A DNA stretch of 8,429 nt from an uncultured Ruminococcus sp. (GCA_900319195.1 ONNL01000126.1:1-8429); one strand, 5' to 3'; numbered from the stretch's first letter, positions 1 through 7,022 are shown. Notes: generated from the letters alone by a model not told the origin. Translations and numbers: made by a program.

Positions 1-103
1 TGAGTCTGCTCCTAAGGCTATCAAGGAAGGCGTTTCAGAGGCTGAGGCTAACGAGCTCAAGGCTAAGTTTGAAGAGGCTGGCGCTACGATCGAGCTCAAG
101 TAA
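1..103 (+). CDS. rplL: 50S ribosomal protein L7/L12, C-terminal end (5' partial)
   Basis: The first base completes a codon begun outside the window. The next 33 codons, up to TAA at 101-103, read ESAPKAIKEGV and end in FEEAGATIELK. This matches the end of the L7/L12 C-terminal domain, whose family pattern is a 'PKxIKEGVxxxEAxxxKxxxEEAGAxxELK' tail. L7/L12 is the multicopy stalk protein of the large ribosomal subunit that recruits translation GTPases. The N-terminal dimerisation domain, hinge and start lie upstream. An intrinsic terminator follows directly, so transcription of this ribosomal unit should mostly stop before polA. In many bacteria rplL is followed by rpoB; here it is not. Identification from the tail alone is strong because the tail is highly conserved. 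Confidence 0.93.
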   Translation, partial: ESAPKAIKEGVSEAEANELKAKFEEAGATIELK

Positions 104-121
104 TTCAGGTTACTTACTCAG

Positions 122-153
122 AAGGACTGCACTTCATGTGCAGTCCTTTTTTT
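122..153 (+). terminator. Rho-independent terminator of the rplL unit
   Basis: A perfect 10-bp stem, AGGACTGCAC (123-132) with GTGCAGTCCT (138-147), closes a TTCAT loop. It extends by one A-T pair at 122/148 and runs into an uninterrupted T tract (147-153). It lies 18 nt after the rplL stop codon. This is a textbook intrinsic terminator and the strongest one in the window. Confidence 0.95.
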
Positions 154-243
154 ATGCCCGAAGCAAAATGAAGCGCGTAAATACGGCTTTCGGACAAGCG
201 GTGCACTCTCTCGGCCGCAAAGAAGTTAATTAACTGAAATGAT

Positions 244-272
244 TTGCATTTTGCTCCAAAATGTGTTATAAG
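244..272 (+). promoter_or_regulatory. Candidate upstream sigma-A promoter for the polA operon
   Basis: TTGCAT (244-249) and TATAAG (267-272) are separated by 17 bp. The -10 is extended by TG at 264-265 (TGTTATAAG), which can compensate for the poor -35 (3 of 6 matches). The 12-bp palindrome ends 8 bp before the -35, and a GC-rich hairpin begins at the end of the -10 box. This is sequence matching only; the second promoter at 339-367 is the better match and closer to the gene. Confidence 0.45.
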
Positions 273-338
273 CGGCGTGTCGCCGCCTCCTTGTTCGCGG
301 CTCAGAAAAAAGAATCCGCAACTCTTTCTCCGCGTCTC

Positions 339-367
339 TTGCTATTTCTTCAATTTTATGTTATAAT
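339..367 (+). promoter_or_regulatory. Probable sigma-A promoter of polA
   Basis: TTGCTA (339-344) and a perfect TATAAT (362-367) are separated by 17 bp, and TG at 359-360 gives an extended -10 (TGTTATAAT). Transcription would start near 374, leaving a leader of about 27 nt that holds AAGGAG (389-394) six bases before the polA ATG. It shares the string TGTTATAA with the upstream candidate promoter. Confidence 0.7.
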
Positions 368-400
368 ATAAGGTACAAATACTAACGTAAGGAGCCTGCC

Positions 401-2935
401 ATGAAACTTCTCGCAATAGACGGAAACAGCATTCTCAACCGCGCATTCTACGGCATAAAGCTGCTTTCCAACAAAAACGGAGTGTTCACCAACGCCATAA
501 CGGGATTCATGAACATCTATTTCCGTAATCTCAACGACGTCAAGCCCGACGCAGTCGCCGTCGCCTTTGACCTCAAGGCACCGACCTTCAGACATAAGGC
601 TTTCGATTACTACAAGGCTAACCGCAAGGGAATGCCGCCCGAGCTCGCTCAGCAGCTCCCGCTGATAAAGGAGCTCCTCACCGATATGGGTATAAGGGTC
701 ATCGAGTGCGAGGGCTGGGAGGCGGACGATATTCTCGGCACGCTCTCAAAGGCTTGTGCGGATTCGGGAAACGAGTGCTACGTGCTGACAGGCGACCGCG
801 ACAGTCTCCAGCTCATAAACGACAGCGTGACTGTCCTCCTTGCGACAAACCGCGAGACTGTCCACTACACAAGGGAGCGCTTTATCGCTGACTACGGCTT
901 CGAGCCGATACACCTCATCGACCTCAAGGCACTCATGGGCGACAGCTCCGACAATATCCCGGGAGTCTCGGGCATAGGCGAAAAGACTGCCTCCGCTCTC
1001 ATAAAGGAGTACGGCTCGCTCGAAAATGTCTACGAAAATTACGAAGGGTCGGACATCATCAAAAAGGGCGCAAAGGCAAAGCTTGCCGTCGGCTTGCAGT
1101 CGGCAAAGGACAGCAAATGGCTCGCAACGATAGTCTGCGACGCTCCGATAGATACCGACGTGAGCGGATACGTCCCCTCCGCTCCCGACAAGGCGCAGCT
1201 CGGCTCGCTCCTCACTGAGCTCGAGATGTACAAGCTCATGGAAAAGCTCGGTGTCTCGGTGGCTGAGGCTTCATCTGCACCGAGAAAGGCTGCGGAATAC
1301 ACTGAGATACAGGTCACGGAAGTTCCGCTCACTGCTGAAATTATCGGCAGTCTCACCGAATGCGAGTATGTGTTCGACGGCGAGAGACTGTGCGTGAGAA
1401 AGGGGACTGAGGTCTGCACCACGACCGACGAGGCTCTCATTGTCAGCTTCTTCGGCTCGGACTGCGAAAAGGGCACCGACAACGCAAAGGCTCACTACCG
1501 CTATGCAATGGATCGCGGCGGCGAGCTGAAAAACCTCAAAAACGACGCGGCTATCTGCGGCTATCTGCTGAATGCGTCCGCGAGCGACTACTCCGTTGAA
1601 AAGCTCTGCGCCGAGTACGGAGCTCACTACTGCACGGAAAACGGCGAGTTTGCCGACCTCATATCCCTCAGCGGACTTCTCAAAGCTCTGCGCGATGAGA
1701 TAGCAAACGAGGGCATGACCGCTCTGCTTGAAAAGGTCGAGCTGCCGCTCACAGAGGTGCTTGCGTCAATGGAGGACACGGGCATTTGCGTTGACCGCGC
1801 AGGCGTTGAGGACTTCGGCAGAATGCTGACCGACCTCATAGACGAGACGCAGAAGCTCATATACGAGGAGGCAGGTCACGAGTTCAACATCTCGTCACCG
1901 AAGCAGCTCGGGACAGTGCTCTTCGAGGAAATGGAGCTCCCTGCCAAGAAAAAGACAAAGAGCGGATATTCCACGAATGCCGAGGTGCTCGAGGGACTTC
2001 GCGCACAGGCTCCGATAGTCGATAACGTGCTGAAATACCGTCAGTACACGAAGCTCAATTCGACGTATGTTGCAGGTCTGCTCGATAAAATTTCCGAGGA
2101 CGGACGTATTCACACGTGGTTCCGTCAGACCGAAACGAGAACGGGACGAATCTCGTCAACAGAGCCTAATTTGCAGAATATCCCCGTCCGCACGGAGCTC
2201 GGCTCGCAGATGAGAAAGTTCTTCACGGCTGACAGGGGACGCACTCTCGTTGACGCGGACTATTCACAGATAGAGCTGCGTGTCATGGCTCACCTCTGCG
2301 GCGACGAGAACATGATAGAGGCGTTCACCTCGGGCGAGGACATCCACACCTCGACAGCCGCACAGGTCTTTGATATGCCGCTGTTCATGGTGACTCCCGA
2401 GATGAGAAGCGCCGCAAAGGCGGTAAACTTCGGCATCATCTACGGTATCGGCGCATTCTCGCTCTCAAAGGACATCGGCACGTCCGTTGCAAAGGCAAAG
2501 AAGTACATCGAGGACTACCTCGCAAAGTACCCGAAGGTAAAGGAGTTCATGGACAGGACTGTCGATAATGCCATGAAAACGGGCACTGTCACGACGATGT
2601 TCGGGCGCAGAAGGCGAATCCCCGAGCTGATGTCGTCGAACAAGATGATGCAGGCGGCAGGCAAGCGGATAGCTATGAATACTCCCGTTCAGGGCACGGC
2701 TGCCGACCTCATCAAGATAGCGATGATAAACGTGTATGAGCGTCTGAAGGCGGAAAAGCTCGACGCAAGGCTGATACTTCAGGTGCACGACGAGCTGATA
2801 CTGGAGTCCTCGACAAAGGACGCGGATAGAGCCGCGGAGATACTGCGTGAGGAAATGCAGAACGTATACGACATGAAGGTCCCGCTCGCAGTTGATGTTC
2901 ACTGCGGCGAGAGCTGGTATGAGGCTAAGGGCTGA
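401..2935 (+). CDS. polA: DNA polymerase I
   Basis: This 844-residue DNA polymerase I fills gaps and removes RNA primers in lagging-strand synthesis and excision repair. The N-terminal 5'-3' (flap) nuclease spans about residues 1-290, with acidic metal-site residues D7, D109/D110 (WEADD), D132/D134 (TGDRD) and D181/D184 (MGDSSDN), then a helix-hairpin-helix (GVSGIGEKTA). The polymerase domain fills roughly the last 400 residues: motif A DYSQIELR with D620, motif B with K673, F677 and Y681 (spacing as in E. coli K758/F762/Y766), and motif C VHDE with D797 and E798. The middle segment, where 3'-5' proofreading would sit, is short and degenerate. FDGE (325-328) resembles the first exonuclease motif, but the others are not convincing, so proofreading is probably absent. 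AAGGAG lies 6 nt before ATG 401. The stop shares a base with the rimI start. Confidence 0.98.
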   Translation: MKLLAIDGNSILNRAFYGIKLLSNKNGVFTNAITGFMNIYFRNLNDVKPDAVAVAFDLKAPTFRHKAFDYYKANRKGMPPELAQQLPLIKELLTDMGIRVIECEGWEADDILGTLSKACADSGNECYVLTGDRDSLQLINDSVTVLLATNRETVHYTRERFIADYGFEPIHLIDLKALMGDSSDNIPGVSGIGEKTASALIKEYGSLENVYENYEGSDIIKKGAKAKLAVGLQSAKDSKWLATIVCDAPIDTDVSGYVPSAPDKAQLGSLLTELEMYKLMEKLGVSVAEASSAPRKAAEYTEIQVTEVPLTAEIIGSLTECEYVFDGERLCVRKGTEVCTTTDEALIVSFFGSDCEKGTDNAKAHYRYAMDRGGELKNLKNDAAICGYLLNASASDYSVEKLCAEYGAHYCTENGEFADLISLSGLLKALRDEIANEGMTALLEKVELPLTEVLASMEDTGICVDRAGVEDFGRMLTDLIDETQKLIYEEAGHEFNISSPKQLGTVLFEEMELPAKKKTKSGYSTNAEVLEGLRAQAPIVDNVLKYRQYTKLNSTYVAGLLDKISEDGRIHTWFRQTETRTGRISSTEPNLQNIPVRTELGSQMRKFFTADRGRTLVDADYSQIELRVMAHLCGDENMIEAFTSGEDIHTSTAAQVFDMPLFMVTPEMRSAAKAVNFGIIYGIGAFSLSKDIGTSVAKAKKYIEDYLAKYPKVKEFMDRTVDNAMKTGTVTTMFGRRRRIPELMSSNKMMQAAGKRIAMNTPVQGTAADLIKIAMINVYERLKAEKLDARLILQVHDELILESSTKDADRAAEILREEMQNVYDMKVPLAVDVHCGESWYEAKG

Positions 2936-3393
2936 TGAGCGGATTTATGATATTAAGGGCAAATGCCTACACCTCAGCCGATGTTTACGAGGAACTCTCC
3001 GCGCTTGATAAGTCGGCTGTCGGAAACGAGGGCTGGTCGGTGGAGTCCTTCCGCACGGAAGCCGAAAAGTCAAACGGATATGTGCTGTACGTTATTGATG
3101 ACGAGGGCAGAGCCGCGGCACTGCTGACAGGCTATTCTGCGGTCGGAGAGGGCGACATCACGAGTGTTGCCGTTGCTCCGCAGTACAGAAGGCGCGGATA
3201 TGCCTATGCGCTTATCGAGGAATTTGAAAGGCTCCTGCCCGACGATACGGAGAACATCTTCCTCGAGGTGAGAATGTCCAATCTGCCTGCACAGGCGTTG
3301 TATAAAAAGCTCGGATTCGAGCAGATCTCCGTAAGGCGAGACTTCTATGAGGATCCGCCCGAGGACGCAATTGTTATGATCAAGAGGATTTGA
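2935..3393 (+). CDS. rimI: Ribosomal-protein-alanine N-acetyltransferase (GNAT family)
   Basis: A 152-residue GNAT acetyltransferase. The acetyl-CoA pyrophosphate loop is visible as QYRRRGYA (residues 83-90), after the beta-4 strand DITSVAVAP. The C-terminal half follows the RimI pattern: LEVRMSN, then ALYKKLGF, then a DFYEDPPEDAIVM tail. E111 and Y123 sit 12 residues apart, as do the catalytic E103 and Y115 of E. coli RimI. RimI acetylates the N-terminal alanine of ribosomal protein S18; clostridial homologues may have broader N-terminal substrates. The start overlaps the polA stop as TGATG. Upstream GAGG (2921-2924) and AAGGG (2927-2931) are poorly spaced, so initiation probably relies on coupling to polA translation. 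A second ATG at 2947 is possible. rimI directly before tsaD is a common arrangement. Confidence 0.9.
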   Translation: MSGFMILRANAYTSADVYEELSALDKSAVGNEGWSVESFRTEAEKSNGYVLYVIDDEGRAAALLTGYSAVGEGDITSVAVAPQYRRRGYAYALIEEFERLLPDDTENIFLEVRMSNLPAQALYKKLGFEQISVRRDFYEDPPEDAIVMIKRI

Positions 3394-3396
3394 ATT

Positions 3397-4407
3397 ATGC
3401 TTATACTTGGAATAGAAAGCTCCTGCGACGAGACCGCCGCAAGCGTTGTTGAGGACTGCCGCACGATACGCTCGTCGGTCGTCTCAACTCAGATAGAGGA
3501 ACACAAAAAATACGGGGGAGTAGTCCCCGAGATAGCCTCACGCCGTCACTGTGAGAATATTCTCGGAGTGGTAAAGCAGGCACTCAGTGAGGCTTCCGTC
3601 AGCCTTGACGACCTCGACGGTATCGCCGTTACCTATGCCCCGGGACTTATCGGAGCACTGCTCGTAGGTGTCAGCTTCGCAAAGGCTCTCGCCATGTCAT
3701 GCGGAAAGCCGCTGATACCCGTCCACCACATAGCAGGACACATTGCAACCAACTATCTCTCCCACGCGGAGCTTGAGCCGCCGTATCTCTGCCTTGTTGC
3801 GAGCGGCGGCCACAGCCACATCATTGAGGTGGAGTCCTACACGAAATTCCATGTCATCGGACGCACCCGTGACGACGCGGCAGGCGAATGCTTCGACAAG
3901 TGCGCTCGTGCAATGGGATTCTGCTACCCGGGCGGTGTCCAGATAGACAATGCCGCAAAGACTGGCGACCCGAAGACTTTCAAGCTTCCGCATCCTGCTG
4001 TTGCGGGAAACGAGTTCGATTTCAGCTTCTCGGGACTCAAGACCAACGTGATAAATCTCATCCACAACTCTCTGCAGAAGGGTATTGAACTGAACAAAAA
4101 TGACCTCTCAGCAAGTGTTCAGTCCACCATTGCCGAGATACTCACCGATAAGACTATGAAGGCTGCCGAGCATCTCGGGTACAAAAAGATAGCCCTCGCA
4201 GGCGGAGTTTCGGCAAACACGGGAGTACGTGCGGCAATGTCCGCGGCTTGTGCGGAGCGCGGCTACGACTTCTATATGCCGGAAAAGTTCCTCTGCGGCG
4301 ATAACGGAGCAATGATAGCCTGTCAGGGAAGCTATGACCTGCTTGCAGGGATAACTGCCGATGAATCGCTGAATGCGATAGCCACGCTGTCTATGGAGGA
4401 TATATGA
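3397..4407 (+). CDS. tsaD: tRNA N6-threonylcarbamoyladenosine transferase TsaD
   Basis: The 336-residue Kae1/TsaD/Qri7 protein transfers the threonylcarbamoyl group from threonylcarbamoyl-AMP to A37 of ANN-decoding tRNAs, giving t6A. It begins MLILGIESSCDETAASVV, the ASKHA nucleotide-binding start of the family. The metal-binding HxxxH is HIAGH with H111 and H115, the same numbering as in E. coli. Further family signatures are ASGGHSHI, the DDAAGECFDKCAR segment, the FSFSGLKT stretch, LAGGVSANTG and the terminal CGDNGAMIA with D302. Length is normal (E. coli 337). AGAGGA (3383-3388) inside the end of rimI lies 8 nt before the ATG, and only 3 nt separate the genes. Its usual partners TsaB and TsaE are not in the window and must be encoded elsewhere. 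Confidence 0.97.
   Translation: MLILGIESSCDETAASVVEDCRTIRSSVVSTQIEEHKKYGGVVPEIASRRHCENILGVVKQALSEASVSLDDLDGIAVTYAPGLIGALLVGVSFAKALAMSCGKPLIPVHHIAGHIATNYLSHAELEPPYLCLVASGGHSHIIEVESYTKFHVIGRTRDDAAGECFDKCARAMGFCYPGGVQIDNAAKTGDPKTFKLPHPAVAGNEFDFSFSGLKTNVINLIHNSLQKGIELNKNDLSASVQSTIAEILTDKTMKAAEHLGYKKIALAGGVSANTGVRAAMSAACAERGYDFYMPEKFLCGDNGAMIACQGSYDLLAGITADESLNAIATLSMEDI
4395..4400 (+). promoter_or_regulatory. Ribosome binding site that fixes the start of the small cysteine-rich gene
   Basis: GGAGGA lies inside the last codons of tsaD. It is 3 nt before the ATG at 4404, which is too close, and 6 nt before the ATG at 4407, the spacing of the other good sites here. The second ATG is therefore preferred and makes a TGATG junction identical in form to polA/rimI. 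Confidence 0.7.
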
Positions 4408-4601
4408 TGGACAGGAGAAAAAAGAAGGTCACAAACTGCGAGACCTGTACGAACTATGTATATGACGACGACTGCGACTGCTACACCTGCATGATCGATC
4501 TCGATGAGGACGAGATGGGACGCTTCCTCCGGGGGACGAATTATAGCTGTCCATATTACCGCCTTGACGACGAGTACGGAGTTGTTCGCCATCAGAACTG
4601 A
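4407..4601 (+). CDS. Small cysteine-rich, probably zinc-binding protein (DUF6472-like)
   Basis: A 64-residue acidic protein of unknown function. It opens with a basic stretch (MDRRKKK), then has cysteines C11-x2-C14, C23-x-C25-x2-C28 and a late C48 in SCPYYR. An acidic segment DLDEDEMGRFLRG lies between. The pairing of an N-terminal CxxC with a later Cys and a CPYY/CPYF motif suggests a small zinc ribbon or knuckle. From memory it resembles the uncharacterised clostridial family DUF6472, whose members share a 'C-x2-C...DEDE-M-x-RF...CPYF...DDEY-x-IVR-x-Q' pattern; this was not checked. It is the last gene of the polA-rimI-tsaD unit and overlaps tsaD by one base, so it is probably translated by coupling. 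Tight conservation and the SD site argue that it is real. A start at 4404 would add one Met. Confidence 0.85.
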   Translation: MDRRKKKVTNCETCTNYVYDDDCDCYTCMIDLDEDEMGRFLRGTNYSCPYYRLDDEYGVVRHQN

Positions 4602-4627
4602 AAAACTCGCGCGGAAAGGCTGAAATG

Positions 4628-4641
4628 GCAAATGCGAACGC
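4628..4641 (+). repeat. 14-bp direct repeat, copy 1 (upstream of the GH74 gene)
   Basis: GCAAATGCGAACGC occurs here and again, identical and in the same orientation, at 7072-7085. After one mismatch the next three bases (GCT) also agree, so 17 of 18 match. Both copies are intergenic and lie on either side of the xyloglucanase gene. Here the sequence lacks the upstream half that forms a hairpin in the other copy. Confidence 0.75.
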
Positions 4642-4644
4642 TGC

Positions 4645-4670
4645 TTAGATGATTTATCGTCTGAAATTTT
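4645..4670 (+). terminator. Possible weak terminator after the polA operon
   Basis: An 8-bp stem (4645-4652 with 4657-4664, including two G-T pairs) closes a TTTA loop and is followed by AA then TTTT (4667-4670). It sits between the small cysteine-rich gene and the GH74 promoter, where a terminator would be expected. The stem is AT-rich and the T tract short, so it may be inefficient or serve as an operator instead. Confidence 0.35.
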
Positions 4671-4690
4671 GAATACCTGTTTGAAAAAGC

Positions 4691-4719
4691 TTGACGCGAG
4701 GGCAAAAATAGTTTATTAT
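4691..4719 (+). promoter_or_regulatory. Sigma-A promoter of the GH74 xyloglucanase gene
   Basis: TTGACG (4691-4696) and TATTAT (4714-4719) are separated by 17 bp, with five of six consensus matches in each box. The predicted start is near 4726, giving a leader of about 30 nt containing AGGAGG. This supports independent transcription of the xyloglucanase gene and argues against a GTG start at 4724, which would lie at or before the transcript start. Confidence 0.75.
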
Positions 4720-4743
4720 ATAAGTGTATATCATACTCTCAAC

Positions 4744-4749
4744 AGGAGG
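4744..4749 (+). promoter_or_regulatory. Ribosome binding site of the GH74 gene
   Basis: A perfect AGGAGG lies 7 nt before the ATG at 4757. It fixes the start there, so that the protein begins MKKAKAIAVLL, a normal signal peptide, rather than at the in-frame GTG 33 nt upstream. Confidence 0.9.
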
Positions 4750-4756
4750 AAAAATA

Positions 4757-6973
4757 ATGAAAAAAGCAAAAGCTATCGCAGTTCTTCTTGCGGCAGTCAC
4801 CCTCTCGGCTGCGGCATCGGGCTGCTCATTAAAGAAATCGGACAAAAAGGACTCGGCTTCGGGCTCCGTAAAGTATGAATGGGGTAACGTTGCAATAGGC
4901 GGCGGCGGTTACATCACGGGCATAGTTTACAATCCCACCGAGGAAGGCCTTGCTTATGCGAGGACGGACATCGGCGGCGCTTACCGTTTCGACAAGACAA
5001 AGGACAAGTGGGTGGCTATAACCGACCACCTCGGCTCTTCAAACTGGAACCTCATCGGTATCGAGAGCATTGCCACAGACCCCGTTGAGCCGAACAGGGT
5101 ATATGCTGCCTGCGGTACATATATGGGCGAAAACGGTGCTATACTCGCCTCCGACGACTATGGCGCGACGTGGAAGCAGTTCGACCTCAGCTTCGGCTGC
5201 GGCGGAAACAACTCGGGACGCGGAGTCGGTGAAAGGCTCAAGGTCGACCCGAAGAACAACAAGAATGTCTACTTCGGCTCACGCACGGACGGTCTCTGGA
5301 AGTCCACCGACTACGGCGAGACATGGAGCAAGGTTGAGTCATTCTCCGTAAAGGGCGATTACAGTCAGGAGGGCAACAACATCGGTGTGATGTGGGTGCA
5401 GTTTGACCCGAATACGAACGACATCTATGCGGGTGTCGCAATGACTAACGGCGAATGCATTTACAAGTCCTCGGACGAGGGTGCTACATGGGAGACGCTC
5501 TCCGCAAATGCAAAGGGCTTCTATCCACTTCAGGCGGAGATATCTCCCAACGGACATATGTACCTTGCATACTCCGATACGGCAGGTCCGAACGTTGACC
5601 CCAAGAATGGCGCGGTCTACTCGCTTGACCTTGCAACACAGGAATTTACGGACATCACTCCACAGCTTGACGACGGCAGATACGGCGGCTTCGGCGGCAT
5701 TTCGCTCGACGCTCAGGACGAGAACACCGTTGTGGTCACAACTCTCGGATTCTGGGACGACAGAGGTCACAACATCTACCGCACAACAGACGGCGGCAAG
5801 ACATGGAACGGTCTCTACTCAAAGGACGAGAAGAACTACGTCATGGACGTTTCCGAGGCGGACTGGCTCACCTGGGGACGCGACGAGGCTTCTATCGGTT
5901 GGTGGACTGCGGCTGTTGCCATTGACCCGTTCAACTCCGACGAGGTGAGCTACGGCACGGGCGCAACGCTCTACACCACAAAGAACATGACCGACCTCGG
6001 AAGCGGAACTCCCGTAACTATCGCTTTTGATGCATACGGAATAGAGGAGACAGCGGTCTTTGACATGGTCGCTCCCCCGACAAATAACGGTACTACTCCG
6101 CAGATGTACTCGATAATGGGTGACCTCACGGGATTCGCACACCTGGACGTTACAAAGTGTCCCGACGACGCACACTTCTTCAAGAACGGCGTTGCTTCAT
6201 CGGTGGACTGCGCTTGGCAGAACGGCAATATCGCCGTATACACGAGCGACTCTAATAAAAAGCCTATCAACTACACGACCGACGGCGGCTCGACATGGAA
6301 CGTAATTACACGTACCCCCGAGAAGTCCGAGGGCGGAAGCGTCGCAATGGCGTGTGACGGCTCGGCTATCATCTGGAAGCCTGCCTCAATAAGCGGAAAG
6401 CCCTATCTCACGCCCGATTTTGGTGAGAGCTGGTACGAGTGCAAGGGACTTACCTACGGTGCAAAGGTCTACGCGGACAGGGTCAACCCCAAGACATTCT
6501 ATGCTGCCTGTGAGGGTGTGGTCTATGCCTCAACGGACGGCGGCTACAATTTTGAAAAAACGGGCGCTACTCTCACGGACAACGCCGACATTGAAATTGC
6601 AGGCGGCCATGAGGGACATATCTGGGTGGCTACAGGCTCCAACGTCATGTACTCCGAGGACGGCGGCAAGACCTTCAATGTGCTGAAAACTATCAACGCA
6701 AAGAGGATAGGTCTGGGCGCTCCCGAGAAGGACGGCGGCTATCTGACGCTCTATGCTATGGGCAACGACAACGTCGATGGCAACAAGACTCCTCACGGCG
6801 ACGGCATCTACCGCTCGACCGACAAGGGCAAGACCTGGGTGCGTATCAATGACGACCAGCACCTCTTCGGCAACGCTACCGACGCTCAGATAACAGGTGA
6901 CAGCGACATCTTCGGACGAGTTTACTTCTCGACCAACGGACGCGGTATCGTCATGGGTGACGCGGCGAAATAA
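4757..6973 (+). CDS. Lipoprotein xyloglucanase, glycoside hydrolase family 74
   Basis: This 738-residue protein is predicted to hydrolyse the beta-1,4-glucan backbone of xyloglucan. Residues 1-23 form a lipoprotein signal peptide (KK, hydrophobic core, ASGC lipobox with C23), so it should be anchored on the outer face of the membrane. The mature part opens with the GH74 signature YEWGNVAIGGGGYITGIVYN and YARTDIGGAYR. Nine Asp-box (S/T-x-D-x-G-x-T-W) blade motifs lie at about 131-139, 182-190, 237-245, 342-350, 506-514, 551-559, 591-599, 632-640 and 686-694, as expected for the two seven-bladed propellers of GH74. D71 and D456 (GDLTGF) match the two catalytic Asp positions recalled for the family. 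AIDPFNSDEVSYGTGAT is also typical. No dockerin or carbohydrate-binding module is present, so it is not a cellulosome component. No clear terminator follows. Endo or exo mode cannot be read from sequence alone. Confidence 0.93.
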   Translation: MKKAKAIAVLLAAVTLSAAASGCSLKKSDKKDSASGSVKYEWGNVAIGGGGYITGIVYNPTEEGLAYARTDIGGAYRFDKTKDKWVAITDHLGSSNWNLIGIESIATDPVEPNRVYAACGTYMGENGAILASDDYGATWKQFDLSFGCGGNNSGRGVGERLKVDPKNNKNVYFGSRTDGLWKSTDYGETWSKVESFSVKGDYSQEGNNIGVMWVQFDPNTNDIYAGVAMTNGECIYKSSDEGATWETLSANAKGFYPLQAEISPNGHMYLAYSDTAGPNVDPKNGAVYSLDLATQEFTDITPQLDDGRYGGFGGISLDAQDENTVVVTTLGFWDDRGHNIYRTTDGGKTWNGLYSKDEKNYVMDVSEADWLTWGRDEASIGWWTAAVAIDPFNSDEVSYGTGATLYTTKNMTDLGSGTPVTIAFDAYGIEETAVFDMVAPPTNNGTTPQMYSIMGDLTGFAHLDVTKCPDDAHFFKNGVASSVDCAWQNGNIAVYTSDSNKKPINYTTDGGSTWNVITRTPEKSEGGSVAMACDGSAIIWKPASISGKPYLTPDFGESWYECKGLTYGAKVYADRVNPKTFYAACEGVVYASTDGGYNFEKTGATLTDNADIEIAGGHEGHIWVATGSNVMYSEDGGKTFNVLKTINAKRIGLGAPEKDGGYLTLYAMGNDNVDGNKTPHGDGIYRSTDKGKTWVRINDDQHLFGNATDAQITGDSDIFGRVYFSTNGRGIVMGDAAK

Positions 6974-7015
6974 CGAGCATTCCCATGTCCTGCGCCGAAA
7001 ATATCATAAAGCAGA

Positions 7016-7021
7016 TATAAT
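7016..7021 (+). promoter_or_regulatory. Candidate -10 box upstream of manA
   Basis: A perfect TATAAT lies 133 bp before the manA ATG, but no good -35 is present at the right distance (CGCCGA at 6993-6998). If used, transcription would start near 7028, at the first bases of the inverted-repeat element, and give a leader of about 120 nt. An activator or readthrough from the GH74 gene would be needed if the -35 is truly weak. Confidence 0.4.
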
Positions 7022-7022
7022 A

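Larger units (their letters stand above)
154..400. other. Gene-free region upstream of polA
   Basis: I find no convincing coding sequence in these 247 bases on either strand. They contain a perfect 12-bp palindrome AGTTAATTAACT (224-235), two candidate extended -10 promoters (244-272 and 339-367), and a perfect 6-bp GCGGCG/CGCCGC hairpin with a TGT loop (272-286) that has no T tract. A 9-bp inverted repeat pairs AGCAAAATG (162-170) with CATTTTGCT (247-255). The polA ribosome binding site AAGGAG (389-394) closes the region. It is probably the regulatory region and 5' leader of the polA operon. Confidence 0.6.

Noticed and set aside
272..286. GCGGCG/CGCCGC hairpin as a transcription terminator
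   Set aside because: The following bases (CTCCTTGTTC) are not a T tract, and the hairpin overlaps a candidate promoter rather than a gene end.
1039..1482. 147-codon open frame on the - strand inside polA
   Set aside because: It is the reverse of a confident polymerase gene, with serine-rich composition typical of antisense frames and no start signals.
3697..4065. 122-codon open frame on the - strand inside tsaD
   Set aside because: It overlaps conserved TsaD motifs including HIAGH and has no promoter, ribosome binding site or recognisable domain.
4724..4756. In-frame GTG extension adding 11 residues to the GH74 protein
   Set aside because: It has no ribosome binding site, lies at the predicted transcript start, and would put polar residues before a good lipoprotein signal peptide. 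AGGAGG 7 nt before ATG 4757 fixes the start.
5481..5948. 155-codon open frame on the + strand inside the GH74 gene
   Set aside because: It is rich in Thr, Arg and Ser with no recognisable domain, lies wholly in another frame of a clear GH74 gene, and has no ribosome binding site. It follows from the GC-rich codon pattern of that gene.
5147..6838. Periodic S/T-x-D-x-G-x-T-W motifs as a DNA-level repeat or CRISPR-like array
   Set aside because: The periodicity is at the protein level (nine Asp boxes of beta-propeller blades), spacing is irregular, and the nucleotide copies are diverged.
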